Shown piece after piece: positions 1 through 7,002 of a stretch of DNA of 12,006 nucleotides. The notes beneath the pieces were generated by a model, which had not been told where the DNA came from, did not search any database, and saw only the letters and a list, made by a program, of their open reading frames with translations. A program made the translations under genes and the position numbers. The stretch comes from Fimbriimonadaceae bacterium. GTDB taxonomy: Bacteria > Armatimonadota > Fimbriimonadia > Fimbriimonadales > Fimbriimonadaceae. Location: contig JACMJO010000104.1 of the NCBI GenBank assembly GCA_014380605.1, positions 1 to 12,006 on the forward strand, written 5' to 3'. How positions within the stretch are numbered: position 1 is the first letter of the stretch; the number at the start of each line of letters is the position of its first letter.

Positions 1-1144
1 ACGCCGAGGCCCTCATCCGATTCAACTTGTCACGATCTTCGATAAGTTCGGTCAAACGGCTTCTGATGGATTCTACTGAACGAATGGGGACGAGAAAGCC
101 ATCATGTCCATCATCAACGACACCTTGAGCGCCTGAATTGGTGGTGGTAATAGGAGCTAAACCTTGCGACATTGCCTCGAGCAAGACGTTTGCCAAACCC
201 TCGAACAGGGATGGAAACAAAAAAACTTCGTTCGAACGCATCTCATCGAGAACCCTATCCCGGGGAATGGATCCCAGATATCTATGTTTCTCAATGCCCG
301 ACTCTAAAGCGAGACATCGGGTTCCGGGGAGAGGACCCACAAGAGTCAGCTCTATATCGAGGTCCTCGACAGCCTCAAGCACGTACGGCACGCCCTTCCG
401 CGCGCCCAAAGAGCCAACGAAAAGCACTCGCAACGGCCCAGAGTCTCGATACGCAAGGTGGTCGGCCGGAGTAGGGCACCCGTAGTTAACAACATGAATT
501 CTGCCCTCAACCCCCGGGCACTCAGCAAGGCTGGCGGCAACGAATTCGCTCGGGACAATGATGTCCTGAGCAAGTCGTGCTTCTTGGTCTTTACGTTCAA
601 GTTTTTCTGGTGAGTCGTTCAATCCTTCGAGAGTCATGGCCCACTCTGGTCTTAGCGACGCTTCTTCTTGAAAGATTCGTCTTCCGAGGCGCCAATGTCC
701 GATGGGTAGCTCATAGATACGTCTTGCATCCAGCCTATGAGCGGCACGAAACGTGTGGGCCGCAAAATCCTCATATGCGTAGACGGCATCGATATCACCT
801 CGGCCCAATCGTTGCGCCACTCTTCGATCCAGATCCTGAGCTATGGCATCGTAGGAGAATCTTCCCGTCTCATGTCGGTTCCATGATCGCAAGCCCAATC
901 GCCCCGACATGAGGCGCAGGATCTCACGGGTTGGCGAACGGTGTGTCTTCCGAAGGATTTGGGGGTCGTAAGCCCTTCGTCTAAGCTCAGATCTGACTGA
1001 TTCTGGCAAAAACCGATCCCAGATCGAAACTGGAGGCCTAGCGATTGTTGTCCAGAACTCGGCAAGCATGTCAGCGTCTTCAAAGGCTCTGAGTGCCTGT
1101 CGGACAAACTGACTCCCCACGGGATGTGAGTGAAGCAGTCTTAT
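1..1144 (-). CDS. GT4-type glycosyltransferase, 3' end cut off by the window edge
   Basis: Reading the minus strand from 1144 gives 381 open codons with no stop, running off at base 1. The product looks like a retaining GT-B glycosyltransferase that transfers a sugar from a nucleotide donor in the cytosol. The N-terminus reads RLLHSHPVGSQFVRQAL, then LAEFWTTIA near residues 28-35. The C-terminal donor domain has LRVLFVGSLGARKGVPYVLEA (two parts, about 238-258), LTLVGP (266-271) and an intact EX7E motif, FEGLANVLLEAM, with E315 and E323. Only the last part of the Rossmann domain is missing. It is the last visible gene of the galE unit. No ATG lies at the expected N-terminus: the best-placed codon is ATA at 1144-1142, 7 bases after GGAGG (1156-1152) and overlapping the previous stop as ATAA. 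Other choices (CTG 1138, GTG 1120) fit worse or cut into conserved sequence. The family call is sure; the start and acceptor are not. Confidence 0.88.
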   Translation of the reverse strand, partial: MRLLHSHPVGSQFVRQALRAFEDADMLAEFWTTIARPPVSIWDRFLPESVRSELRRRAYDPQILRKTHRSPTREILRLMSGRLGLRSWNRHETGRFSYDAIAQDLDRRVAQRLGRGDIDAVYAYEDFAAHTFRAAHRLDARRIYELPIGHWRLGRRIFQEEASLRPEWAMTLEGLNDSPEKLERKDQEARLAQDIIVPSEFVAASLAECPGVEGRIHVVNYGCPTPADHLAYRDSGPLRVLFVGSLGARKGVPYVLEAVEDLDIELTLVGPLPGTRCLALESGIEKHRYLGSIPRDRVLDEMRSNEVFLFPSLFEGLANVLLEAMSQGLAPITTTNSGAQGVVDDGHDGFLVPIRSVESIRSRLTELIEDRDKLNRMRASA

Positions 1145-2151
1145 CGGGATGCCTCCGACAAGACATCCAAGTACCGTGCAGCTACACTCTCCACAGTAAA
1201 ATTGCTTAAGTGGCCCGACGCAAAGGCCAGAAGCCTCTGCCGCTCTTGATGCGAAGAAGCGAGTTTGTCGATAGCAACTGACAGTTCCTTCACATCGCCA
1301 TTGGGAAAGGTCAAACCGCAAGGACCGATCGCATCGATCAACCCTCCGCCGGTGGAGCCGACTACGACGCAACCGCAGGCAGCGCCGAGGAGTGCAACTA
1401 TTCCGAAGGGCTCGTTCCAGCGCGAGGGAACAACCATAATCTTGTGTCGATTGATTTCTCGAACTAGGTCTTCTCCAAGCAAAGTGCCTTTAAAGGAGAC
1501 TTGTCCGCTTAGACCAAGTTTAGAAGCCTGCTTCATGAGATTCGCTAGTTCATTGCCATCCCCGACAATAGTGAGAGAAAGGTTTTTGCCAGTCTGATTT
1601 AGCATTCCGAGCACTTCAATCAGAAGATCGGCACCTTTGTCACTGACTAGCCGACCCACGAAGATAAGATCCGCGTCTCTGGCCGCATCGGGAAGCACGC
1701 GGAACAGTTGAGCATCATAGCAACCCCCGATCACCACCGCTTTGCCGCCTAGGTCATTGGCGAGAGCCTTGCTGTCGGCAATCTGCTTCGCGTGTCTAAC
1801 GAGTCTTCGTTTGATCCGCTCCTTCACTCCAATCGACCCATCGGGCCGGGCAATCCATGTGTGATGGGCAATAACCCATGGTCGCGCTAAGAGCACCAAC
1901 GGCCAAGCCATCGAGGCGCAAATGTTGTTGTGGAAGACCACCGTCGCCCATCTCACGTATCGCCAGGTTTCCAGCCAACTAGGTTGTCTTACAACCTTGA
2001 ATGGATAGTGATCTTCTTTCTCGGACGATGACCTCGTTAGTACGACTACCTCGTGTCCCGCGGATGTGAACTGCTCGGCCAACGACATTGAAAGCGTTTC
2101 AATGCCTCCAATGCTTGGGAAGAAGAAGTGGCTGCACAGAAGAATCCTCAT
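1141..2151 (-). CDS. GT4-type glycosyltransferase with altered EX7E motif
   Basis: A 336-residue GT-B fold glycosyltransferase, near the usual length of about 350-400. From the chosen start it reads MRILLCSHFFFPSIGGIET, with the GGIE glycine loop typical of GT4 at residues 15-18. The donor domain shows LIFVGRLVSDKGADLL (162-177), LTIVGDG (193-199) and NEPFGIVALLGAACG (246-260). E247 matches the first Glu of EX7E, but the second Glu position is Leu255, whereas related GT4 proteins normally read ALE there. The start at 2151 is preferred over the in-frame GTG at 2229 because homologues begin at this strand and AAGGAG lies at 2169-2164; the 12-base spacer is a little long. The gene ends in TAA at 1143-1141, inside the proposed start of the next gene. 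It probably adds one sugar to the lipid-linked glycan; donor and acceptor cannot be told. The Leu may modify activity or be tolerated. Confidence 0.9.
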   Translation of the reverse strand: MRILLCSHFFFPSIGGIETLSMSLAEQFTSAGHEVVVLTRSSSEKEDHYPFKVVRQPSWLETWRYVRWATVVFHNNICASMAWPLVLLARPWVIAHHTWIARPDGSIGVKERIKRRLVRHAKQIADSKALANDLGGKAVVIGGCYDAQLFRVLPDAARDADLIFVGRLVSDKGADLLIEVLGMLNQTGKNLSLTIVGDGNELANLMKQASKLGLSGQVSFKGTLLGEDLVREINRHKIMVVPSRWNEPFGIVALLGAACGCVVVGSTGGGLIDAIGPCGLTFPNGDVKELSVAIDKLASSHQERQRLLAFASGHLSNFTVESVAARYLDVLSEASR

Positions 2152-2219
2152 CGCAAGTGCCCGCTCCTTTTTCGAAACCACGTGTATATTGAGGGTCGAG
2201 GTCTGGAAATCGTTATCAT
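2148..2219 (-). CDS. Possible 23-codon bridging mini-cistron
   Basis: A small open frame fills the gap between the GT2 gene ending at 2216 and the GT4 gene starting at 2151. Its ATG (2219-2217) overlaps the preceding TGA as ATGA, and its TGA (2150-2148) overlaps the next ATG, again as ATGA. The 23-residue product would be basic (five Arg, one Lys), starting MITISRPRPS and ending KRSGHLR, with no recognisable domain. The Shine-Dalgarno-like AAGGAG (2169-2164) for the next gene lies inside it. If translated, it could carry ribosomes from one gene to the next, so the peptide itself may not matter. It could also be chance, since 72 open bases are common. No homology is claimed. Confidence 0.25.
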   Translation of the reverse strand: MITISRPRPSIYTWFRKRSGHLR

Positions 2220-3172
2220 CGATAGTCACGCATAACGGAACCCATGAGGCGCCACCTCTTTTGAAGCGATCGTCTCGCGTTTTGGCGCATCGGCGCGGCC
2301 AATACTAACGCGAGCCACTCCATCACATGGCGAAGCCACAGCAAAGGTTTCAACACTCCAATCCAGTCACCTGAATAGCGTTTAAGGAGAGCTAGTCTAG
2401 CTTGATGGAAGTGCTGGACTCTCGTCTGCGACCAATTGGACAATGCATCCGAGTTATCGTGGATCACTTGATCTGTTCGAATGACTGCGAGTTTCAGACC
2501 GAGAAGATGCACGCGCCAAGCCCAGTCAACATCGCAGTCGGCAAATGGGAAGGTAGCGGCATCCAAACCGGAAGATGCCTCCCAGGTCGTCCTGCGAATC
2601 AACAGGGGGCTCGTATAGACAACATCCGCAGTTTGCCACGGGAACTCGGCTCCCTCTCTCCAGCGATCCGAACTTGGGTTGGTGAGGCCCCATTTCTCGG
2701 CGACATGGGGTCCCAGCAGAAACGACATTACGGTCGGAAACCGTTGCCCCCACCCGGCTGGTTGCCCTGAGTGTTTTCTGACCGTGAATCCTACGGCGCC
2801 AATCGAAGCATCAGAATCCAAGAGCAGGGCGGCATGAGCGAGCGGTTGGGACGATTGGACTGCGTTGTCTGTTTCGTAGAGAAACAGCGCTTCCAGGCTG
2901 GGCCACTGTTTCATAGCTTCGGCACACGCAGCGTTAACGCCGTGAGCAAAAGAAGACTCGCCATCTCTTTGCGGTCCGATTACGCGCATTGGGATCAGCG
3001 ACGTCTCCGATCTAGCTGTCAGGTATTCGACGCTACCATCTGTGGAACCTGCGTCGAATACGACTACACCCACTCCCTGCACCTCGGCTAAAACGGGCAT
3101 CAACGAGTCGAGACATTTCTTTAGGAGCTCCACTCGATTGAAGGATTGAATGACAGTAGCTATTTTCGTCAC
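2216..3172 (-). CDS. GT2-family glycosyltransferase
   Basis: A 318-residue inverting GT-A glycosyltransferase. It starts IATVIQSFNRVELLKKCLDSL (residues 4-24, in the P-T-Y/F-N-R style of GT2). The nucleotide-binding DAGSTDG follows at 40-46, ETDN at 100-103 stands where the DXD metal motif is expected, and DCDVDWAWR (212-220) stands at the usual acidic ED-type acceptor/catalytic position. The layout resembles rhamnosyltransferase-like GT2 proteins, but the sugar cannot be assigned. A C-terminal segment (about 270-296) is rich in Leu, Trp and Ala and may bind the membrane. The chosen start is GTG at 3172-3170: AAGAGG lies at 3184-3179 with a 6-base spacer, and the GTG shares one base with the previous TAG (TAGTG). 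An in-frame upstream ATG at 3304 would add 44 residues lying wholly within the preceding gene and unlike GT2 sequence, so I rejected it. Confidence 0.9.
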   Translation of the reverse strand: MTKIATVIQSFNRVELLKKCLDSLMPVLAEVQGVGVVVFDAGSTDGSVEYLTARSETSLIPMRVIGPQRDGESSFAHGVNAACAEAMKQWPSLEALFLYETDNAVQSSQPLAHAALLLDSDASIGAVGFTVRKHSGQPAGWGQRFPTVMSFLLGPHVAEKWGLTNPSSDRWREGAEFPWQTADVVYTSPLLIRRTTWEASSGLDAATFPFADCDVDWAWRVHLLGLKLAVIRTDQVIHDNSDALSNWSQTRVQHFHQARLALLKRYSGDWIGVLKPLLWLRHVMEWLALVLAAPMRQNARRSLQKRWRLMGSVMRDYR

Positions 3173-4293
3173 TATTTTCCTCTTGATCCTGAAGTCTGTG
3201 CCGATCCCAGGGCCACTCTCTTGAGAACCGCGTAAAAATCGGCACTGAGAGTTTCCCAGCCGAGCGGACTGAGGTCTGGCGCTTGCCGGGGATGTGAAAT
3301 ACATTCAAGTATCGAGCTCGCAAAGTTATCAGCGGTGGGCGGAGTGATTCGCACGCACGGCCATCCATCGATGAACATGTCGACAGGGCTCGACACTACT
3401 TGGCATCCGGCGGCAGCATACTCAACGATCTTCAGGGGAGATGCATGCCTGTAATACTCGATGTCTTCCCCTGGGTAAAGGCCGATATCGGATGCGGCAA
3501 AGAATCTGACAACATCTGAACTCGGTACCGGGCCGACCGCCACGAACCTCCTGATCCCGAGTGCGATTGCCTTGGAGCGAATCGCATCCGCATTTCTTCC
3601 GCCACCCACGATGAGGAGCGAGAGGTTGGCGATATCTTGGGTTTTGGCAACTGCATCAACAAAATACAGGTCTGGCGAGCATGTCAATCCGATTAAGCTG
3701 ACCACGTTCGTTCCCTCCAATCCGAGCGATCTTTTTGCCTCCAACCTGTCCAAAGCAACATATCGCTTGAGTTCAACTCCGTTGGGTACCACATGCACCG
3801 GAACTTTGGCCCGGGAAACGCTTTCCAACAGATTTGGCGATACAACAATGATTTCATCGGAATGGCTTGCGAACGTTGCAACAACCCATTGCGGGCAAGC
3901 GTCTATGTGATCATAAACGGCGGGCACCCCCGTGTCGAACGGGGGATAACCGGTCATGTGGTGCGAAGAGGACCACACTATTACGTTCGGCCGCTCTAGG
4001 TCGATTACCCTCTTGATCGCTTTTCGGTACGAAGCCTGACTCAGCACGAGGGACCAATCAGGTGGGTAGTGACGTCTCGCAATTCGGTTGAGAGTCGGAG
4101 GAACCTGACACCCGTGAACTGTTCCGAGTTGCGGAACATCTACTTTTCCGCTTGTTGCCCTGGACCAGCCTCGAGTCCAGTCGATCCAATGCAGCTCGCA
4201 AGTTTGGGAAAGGTGCCGGGCGAGGTGCTGTTGTCGCGAACCTTGCCAACCCTCGCTCGAAGGTGCAACATGAGATAACCAAAGGACTTTCAT
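3172..4293 (-). CDS. GT4-like glycosyltransferase (SPLKxxEY type)
   Basis: A 373-residue GT-B glycosyltransferase. The N-terminus MKVLWLSHVAPSSEGWQGSR begins the first Rossmann domain. VIVWSSSHHMTGY (104-116), VPAVYDHIDACPQW (123-136) and VVPNGVELKRY (168-178) mark the linker into the donor domain. LLIVGGG (226-232) and ASPLKIVEYAAAGCQVVSS (284-302) form the nucleotide-sugar pocket, with E291 as the conserved second Glu; position 283, eight residues earlier, is His. This SPLK...EY pattern is typical of GT4 subgroups in capsule and exopolysaccharide loci. ATG at 4293 overlaps the previous stop as ATGA, with GAGG at 4304-4301 and a 7-base spacer, so the start is secure. It is expected to work in the cytosol on a polyprenyl-linked acceptor; specificity is unknown. 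Confidence 0.9.
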   Translation of the reverse strand: MKVLWLSHVAPSSEGWQGSRQQHLARHLSQTCELHWIDWTRGWSRATSGKVDVPQLGTVHGCQVPPTLNRIARRHYPPDWSLVLSQASYRKAIKRVIDLERPNVIVWSSSHHMTGYPPFDTGVPAVYDHIDACPQWVVATFASHSDEIIVVSPNLLESVSRAKVPVHVVPNGVELKRYVALDRLEAKRSLGLEGTNVVSLIGLTCSPDLYFVDAVAKTQDIANLSLLIVGGGRNADAIRSKAIALGIRRFVAVGPVPSSDVVRFFAASDIGLYPGEDIEYYRHASPLKIVEYAAAGCQVVSSPVDMFIDGWPCVRITPPTADNFASSILECISHPRQAPDLSPLGWETLSADFYAVLKRVALGSAQTSGSRGK

Positions 4294-5498
4294 GCGCCTT
4301 CCTCAGTCGTCGAAATAGCACGCCTCGAATCCATGTACTCCCCGAGTCGTCGCGCCCATTCGTGACTTGGCTTTTCAACCAATCGGAAAAACATGTAAGC
4401 CAGGGGAAGGCAAAGCAAAGCGCCAAGCACTGGGACCGCGATGTTACTCGGTTTATCGCCTGCGTACTTGACCCACGCTGCACCCATCACGCGCAGCAAA
4501 GGGAAGTGGATTAGATATAGGGAGTAGGTGATTGCTCCTAAACCGACCAACCAGCGACCAGGCTTGCAAGCAACCCATTCCTGAATTTTTGAGGACCTGA
4601 GACCCAAAACCAGCAAGCCCAGATAGAAAGAGGTCCACACATACTGCTTGAGCATTAGATGATCGGCGAGTAGGGTCGTGGCGATTGAGGCTGCGAGACA
4701 GCTTACGGTGCCCACCCAAAGCCAAAGCGATGGAAGTCGGAGCTTGGCGGCTACGGCGCATTCTGCCACAGCGGCGCCTGTACACCAGATGATCCAGTAG
4801 GGAAGGAAGCCTCCATCTGGGAATGTGCCGCCCCTATTCATGGCCAGGCAGGATAGACCGCTTACGACGCCGACAAATGCTAAGCTCCACTTGATCCCGA
4901 ATCGCCTCATTATCCAAAGAAAGAGGGGGTAAGCCGCATAGAGTTCGATCTCAACCGGCAAAGACCACAGCGATGGGTTTCCGGCCATTTGCCCGGCTTC
5001 CGGACCATAGTTTTGCACCATGAGCAAGCTTCGCCAAATGGTCGACAAGCTGGAAGGCTCAGGTCCGGAGAGCCGCCAGGCTAAAGTTTCCAGCAGGATG
5101 GTCAGGATGATAGCGGCGAAATAGGGCAGGTAAATCCGTAATAGTCGCCGGGCGGCATATCCGCCAGCCAAGAACTTCTTGCGTGCTTGGGCATAAGGGT
5201 AGTGCACGCAAAACCCGCTGAGCACGAAAAAGAGCATGACTCCCGAACCCATAAAGGCCATCGGCAAAGACAAATAGGATCCAAGACGATCGGCGGCTGA
5301 ATAGGCTTCGGGGTGACTTCGAATCTCATTCCAGCCTGCGTAAAGGTCGACCCGACAATGGAACAGCACGACGCCGAAGGCGGAAAGGCCCCTTAATATA
5401 TCCACCCAGGCAAAGCGGTTGCTTTCAGGACGATCAGAGTTAGGGAGTGACGCCGTGTTCTCCGGTTCTGTTATCGTGGCGTGATCGCTTAGAGTCAT
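4290..5498 (-). CDS. Membrane acyltransferase-3 family protein (OafA-like)
   Basis: A 402-residue polytopic protein of the acyltransferase-3 family, which moves acyl groups (often acetyl) across or within the inner membrane onto sugars. It has a 28-residue polar N-terminal tail, then FAWVDILRGLSAFGVVLFHC (29-48) with the conserved R36 and H47. MLFFVLSGFCVHYPYA (88-103), the basic AARRLLRIYLPY (115-126), WSLPVEIELYAAYPLF (178-193) and ITYSLYLIHFPLL (323-335) follow. About ten hydrophobic stretches are visible. The C-terminus has LVEKPSHEWARRLG, matching the paralogue at 9063-7951. The ATG lies 9 bases after the galE stop; no good Shine-Dalgarno site is seen (TTAGCCTC), so coupling to galE is likely. 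O-acetylation of a sugar in the same polymer is the probable role; acyl donor and target are inferred only from family and context. Confidence 0.93.
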   Translation of the reverse strand: MTLSDHATITEPENTASLPNSDRPESNRFAWVDILRGLSAFGVVLFHCRVDLYAGWNEIRSHPEAYSAADRLGSYLSLPMAFMGSGVMLFFVLSGFCVHYPYAQARKKFLAGGYAARRLLRIYLPYFAAIILTILLETLAWRLSGPEPSSLSTIWRSLLMVQNYGPEAGQMAGNPSLWSLPVEIELYAAYPLFLWIMRRFGIKWSLAFVGVVSGLSCLAMNRGGTFPDGGFLPYWIIWCTGAAVAECAVAAKLRLPSLWLWVGTVSCLAASIATTLLADHLMLKQYVWTSFYLGLLVLGLRSSKIQEWVACKPGRWLVGLGAITYSLYLIHFPLLRVMGAAWVKYAGDKPSNIAVPVLGALLCLPLAYMFFRLVEKPSHEWARRLGEYMDSRRAISTTEEGA

Positions 5499-5507
5499 GA
5501 GGCTAAT

Positions 5508-6479
5508 TCAACGCCCGGAGTGCCATTGCCAAGCAGTCTCACAAATGGTCTTAAGGTCGCTATGCTTTGGATGCCATCCAAGCACGGATCGTGCCATATT
5601 GGCCGAAGCGTAAAGCGCGACGGCGTCTCCGGGTCTCCGGGGGCCTTCGACCACGGGCACGGTTTGGCCAGAAACAGCCTCGACCATTGCGATCACTTCT
5701 CTCACGGTACTGCCGGTTTCGCTGCCTAAGTTCATGGCGGTGGAGGAACCTCCGTCATGCAGGTACTGGAGGGACGCGACGTGGGCGCTGGCTAGATCGG
5801 CGACGTGGACGTAGTCGCGTTCGTTGGTGCCGTCGCGAGTTGGGTAGTCGGCGCCGAAGAGGCTCAACGTGGGTTTTCGGCCCATCGCCGCCAGGATGGC
5901 ATTCGGAATTAGATGGGTTTCTGGATCGTGATCTTCACCCAACTCACCATCTGGGTCGGCCCCTGCGGCGTTGAAGTATCGAAGCGCGACCGATCGTATT
6001 CCGTAGGCGTCCTCAAACCATCGCAACAGACCTTCTCCGATGAGCTTTGTGTCCCCGTAGGGGCTGACGGCGGATTGCGGGCAGCTTTCGTCAATGGGGA
6101 CTCGATCAGGATTCCCGTAGGTAGTGCAGGACGACGAGAAAACGACTTTGCCTACTCCCTCCTCGGCGGCCATTTGGAGTACGGTTCGGAAACCCTCTAC
6201 GTTGTTCGAGAAGTACAAGCCTGGCTGCTCGACGGACTCTCCGACGTAGGCGAGGGCGGCGAAGTGGACGATCGCTTCGATCTTATGATCCCGAATCGTC
6301 TGGCGAACGGCTTCGGAATCGCGGATGTCGGCTTCGACGAAGGGACCGTATCTCACCGCCGATCGATGACCGCGAAAGAGGTTGTCTAGCACCACGGGTC
6401 GGTAGCCGCTCTCGGCGAGGGCCTTGGCGGTGTGGCTGCCGATGTATCCGGCGCCGCCGGTAACGAGAATCGAGGTCAT
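5508..6479 (-). CDS. galE: UDP-glucose 4-epimerase
   Basis: A 323-residue extended short-chain dehydrogenase that interconverts UDP-glucose and UDP-galactose (some members also UDP-GlcNAc/GalNAc) using bound NAD. Motifs: TGGAGYIGSH (7-16) NAD-binding glycine loop; DNLFRGHRSAV (32-42); HFAALAYVGESVEQP (72-86); SSSCTTYG (115-122); catalytic YGDTK (Y141, K145); RYFNAAGADP (167-176); HLIPNAI (189-195); RDYVHVADLA (221-230). Length matches bacterial GalE. It is the first gene of the left minus-strand unit and supplies a donor for the glycosyltransferases behind it. ATG at 6479 has no clear Shine-Dalgarno sequence; the start fits the fold exactly. A possible promoter close to the ATG, overlapping a palindrome, is listed separately. 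Sampled rows are GC-richer (63% at 6361-6420) than the glycosyltransferases downstream (45% at 1501-1560), as if galE had a different history. The symbol rests on family resemblance. Confidence 0.95.
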   Translation of the reverse strand: MTSILVTGGAGYIGSHTAKALAESGYRPVVLDNLFRGHRSAVRYGPFVEADIRDSEAVRQTIRDHKIEAIVHFAALAYVGESVEQPGLYFSNNVEGFRTVLQMAAEEGVGKVVFSSSCTTYGNPDRVPIDESCPQSAVSPYGDTKLIGEGLLRWFEDAYGIRSVALRYFNAAGADPDGELGEDHDPETHLIPNAILAAMGRKPTLSLFGADYPTRDGTNERDYVHVADLASAHVASLQYLHDGGSSTAMNLGSETGSTVREVIAMVEAVSGQTVPVVEGPRRPGDAVALYASANMARSVLGWHPKHSDLKTICETAWQWHSGR

Positions 6480-6487
6480 CGGCTAAG

Positions 6488-6517
6488 TTTAGATCGTCCG
6501 GACAGTCTAACAATCAA
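6488..6517 (-). promoter_or_regulatory. Candidate galE promoter
   Basis: On the minus strand TTGATT (6517-6512) and TCTAAA (6493-6488) match four of six bases each of the -35 and -10 consensus, with an 18-base spacer. The transcript would begin almost at the galE ATG, which would fit the absence of a Shine-Dalgarno site (leaderless start). The match is weak and other promoters upstream are possible. Confidence 0.25.
6489..6510. repeat. 22-base imperfect palindrome upstream of galE
   Basis: TTAGA, two unpaired bases, GTCCGGAC, two unpaired bases, TCTAA: 9 of 11 base pairs match around the centre 6499/6500. It lies 10 bases upstream of the galE start, on top of the candidate -10 and spacer, where a repressor site would act. 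Symmetry is seen directly; the regulatory role is inferred. It could also form a short hairpin in RNA. Confidence 0.4.
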
Positions 6518-6604
6518 CTCTGAGAGTCTATGTTGGCCTCACAATCGTAGGAGACGGTGAATTCTATCCAGGTATTTCTCACAGCAGTCGCGTTTTTTCG
6601 CGAC

Positions 6605-6663
6605 GGATTTTGAACCTGAGCGCGACGGTTTTGCGACCAAATTCGAATCTGGTTTTGCGCACC
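6605..6663. repeat. Three degenerate direct repeats of a GG(A)TTTTG element
   Basis: Copies: GGATTTTGAACC (6605-6616), GGTTTTGCGACC (6627-6638) and GGTTTTGCGCACC (6651-6663). Starts are 22 and 24 bases apart, close to two helical turns each. The first two copies are also preceded by CGCGAC. Such phased copies can be regulator-binding sites; nothing here names a regulator. Confidence 0.4.
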
Positions 6664-6677
6664 TAGCCCAGGTTCAA
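6610..6677. repeat. Inverted repeat TTGAACCTG / CAGGTTCAA enclosing an 18-base palindrome
   Basis: Perfect 9-base arms lie at 6610-6618 and 6669-6677. Between them ACCAAATTC-GAATCTGGT (6636-6653) pairs at 8 of 9 positions around TTCGAA. The direct repeats overlap the same block. The nested symmetry suggests a protein-binding region or a cruciform/RNA stem, but it has no U-run of a normal terminator. Confidence 0.35.
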
Positions 6678-6713
6678 ACGAGGCGGGATTTCCTGTATCG
6701 TTTTTTACTGTGT

Positions 6714-6735
6714 TTGACACATGTGAAATTGTCAA
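6714..6735. repeat. Inverted TTGACA / TGTCAA pair
   Basis: Perfect 6-base arms (6714-6719 and 6730-6735) flank a 10-base centre that overlaps the palindrome CACATGTG (6718-6725). Each arm is also a consensus -35 hexamer, one per strand, but no good -10 lies at 16-18 bases from either, so an operator-like site is as likely as a divergent promoter pair. Confidence 0.25.
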
Positions 6736-7002
6736 GTGAATTTGGACCAGTTTTTGGATCCACAGCGATTGTGTGAGAAGCAGAACAAAAGTGATGCCTA
6801 CCTATAAGGTCTTGAAATAGGGTTTTGTCAACCTGTTTTTGCTTGTGTTGGATCAAGAATAGGTCTATTGGAGTGCGCTTCCTTGGTTCAGCGACCTCCA
6901 CAATTACGGCAAATCCTAGGTTTTCTCTGTTCGTTTCATTGAACGGCTGTATATTTGCTTAGGAATGTTCGTTTGAGTCTTGGCTGCAAGACGGAGGACC
7001 TT

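Larger units (their letters stand above)
6480..7002. other. Divergent intergenic region with repeats, no convincing gene
   Basis: This stretch separates galE (minus) from the methyltransferase (plus) and is poorer in GC than the flanking genes. It must hold promoters for both directions. It contains a palindrome next to galE, a three-copy GG(A)TTTTG-type repeat, an 18-base palindrome, a wide inverted repeat and several perfect TTGACA hexamers (6714-6719 plus; 6735-6730 and 6831-6826 minus). The last has a weak TATAGG (6806-6801) at 19 bases, a poor minus-strand promoter candidate. Open frames of 73-75 codons here look like chance translations with no start-site signal or domain. No transposon end or tRNA-like structure was found. 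Confidence 0.75.

Noticed and set aside
138..485. Plus-strand open frames of 100-115 codons near the left edge
   Set aside because: They lie antisense to a clear GT4 glycosyltransferase frame on the minus strand and have no domain or ribosome site of their own.
841..1107. Minus-strand 88-codon frame
   Set aside because: It is out of frame with the glycosyltransferase that reads continuously through the same DNA; the product is low in recognisable structure.
2151..2229. Upstream GTG start adding 26 residues to the GT4 gene
   Set aside because: The added residues are unlike any GT4 N-terminus; MRILLCSHFF at 2151 fits the family and has AAGGAG upstream.
3172..3304. Upstream ATG adding 44 residues to the GT2 gene
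   Set aside because: The extension lies inside the preceding gene; GTG at 3172 has a well-spaced AAGAGG and begins exactly at the GT2 domain.
6599..6663. CRISPR-like array
   Set aside because: Only three short, imperfect copies with no constant 25-37 base repeat or variable spacers.
6514..6901. Two minus-strand frames of 73 and 75 codons in the intergenic region
   Set aside because: They overlap each other and the repeats, show no domain and lack convincing ribosome sites.
6955..7002. Upstream TTG start of the methyltransferase
   Set aside because: No Shine-Dalgarno site there, whereas TTG at 7003 follows GGAGG by 5 bases.
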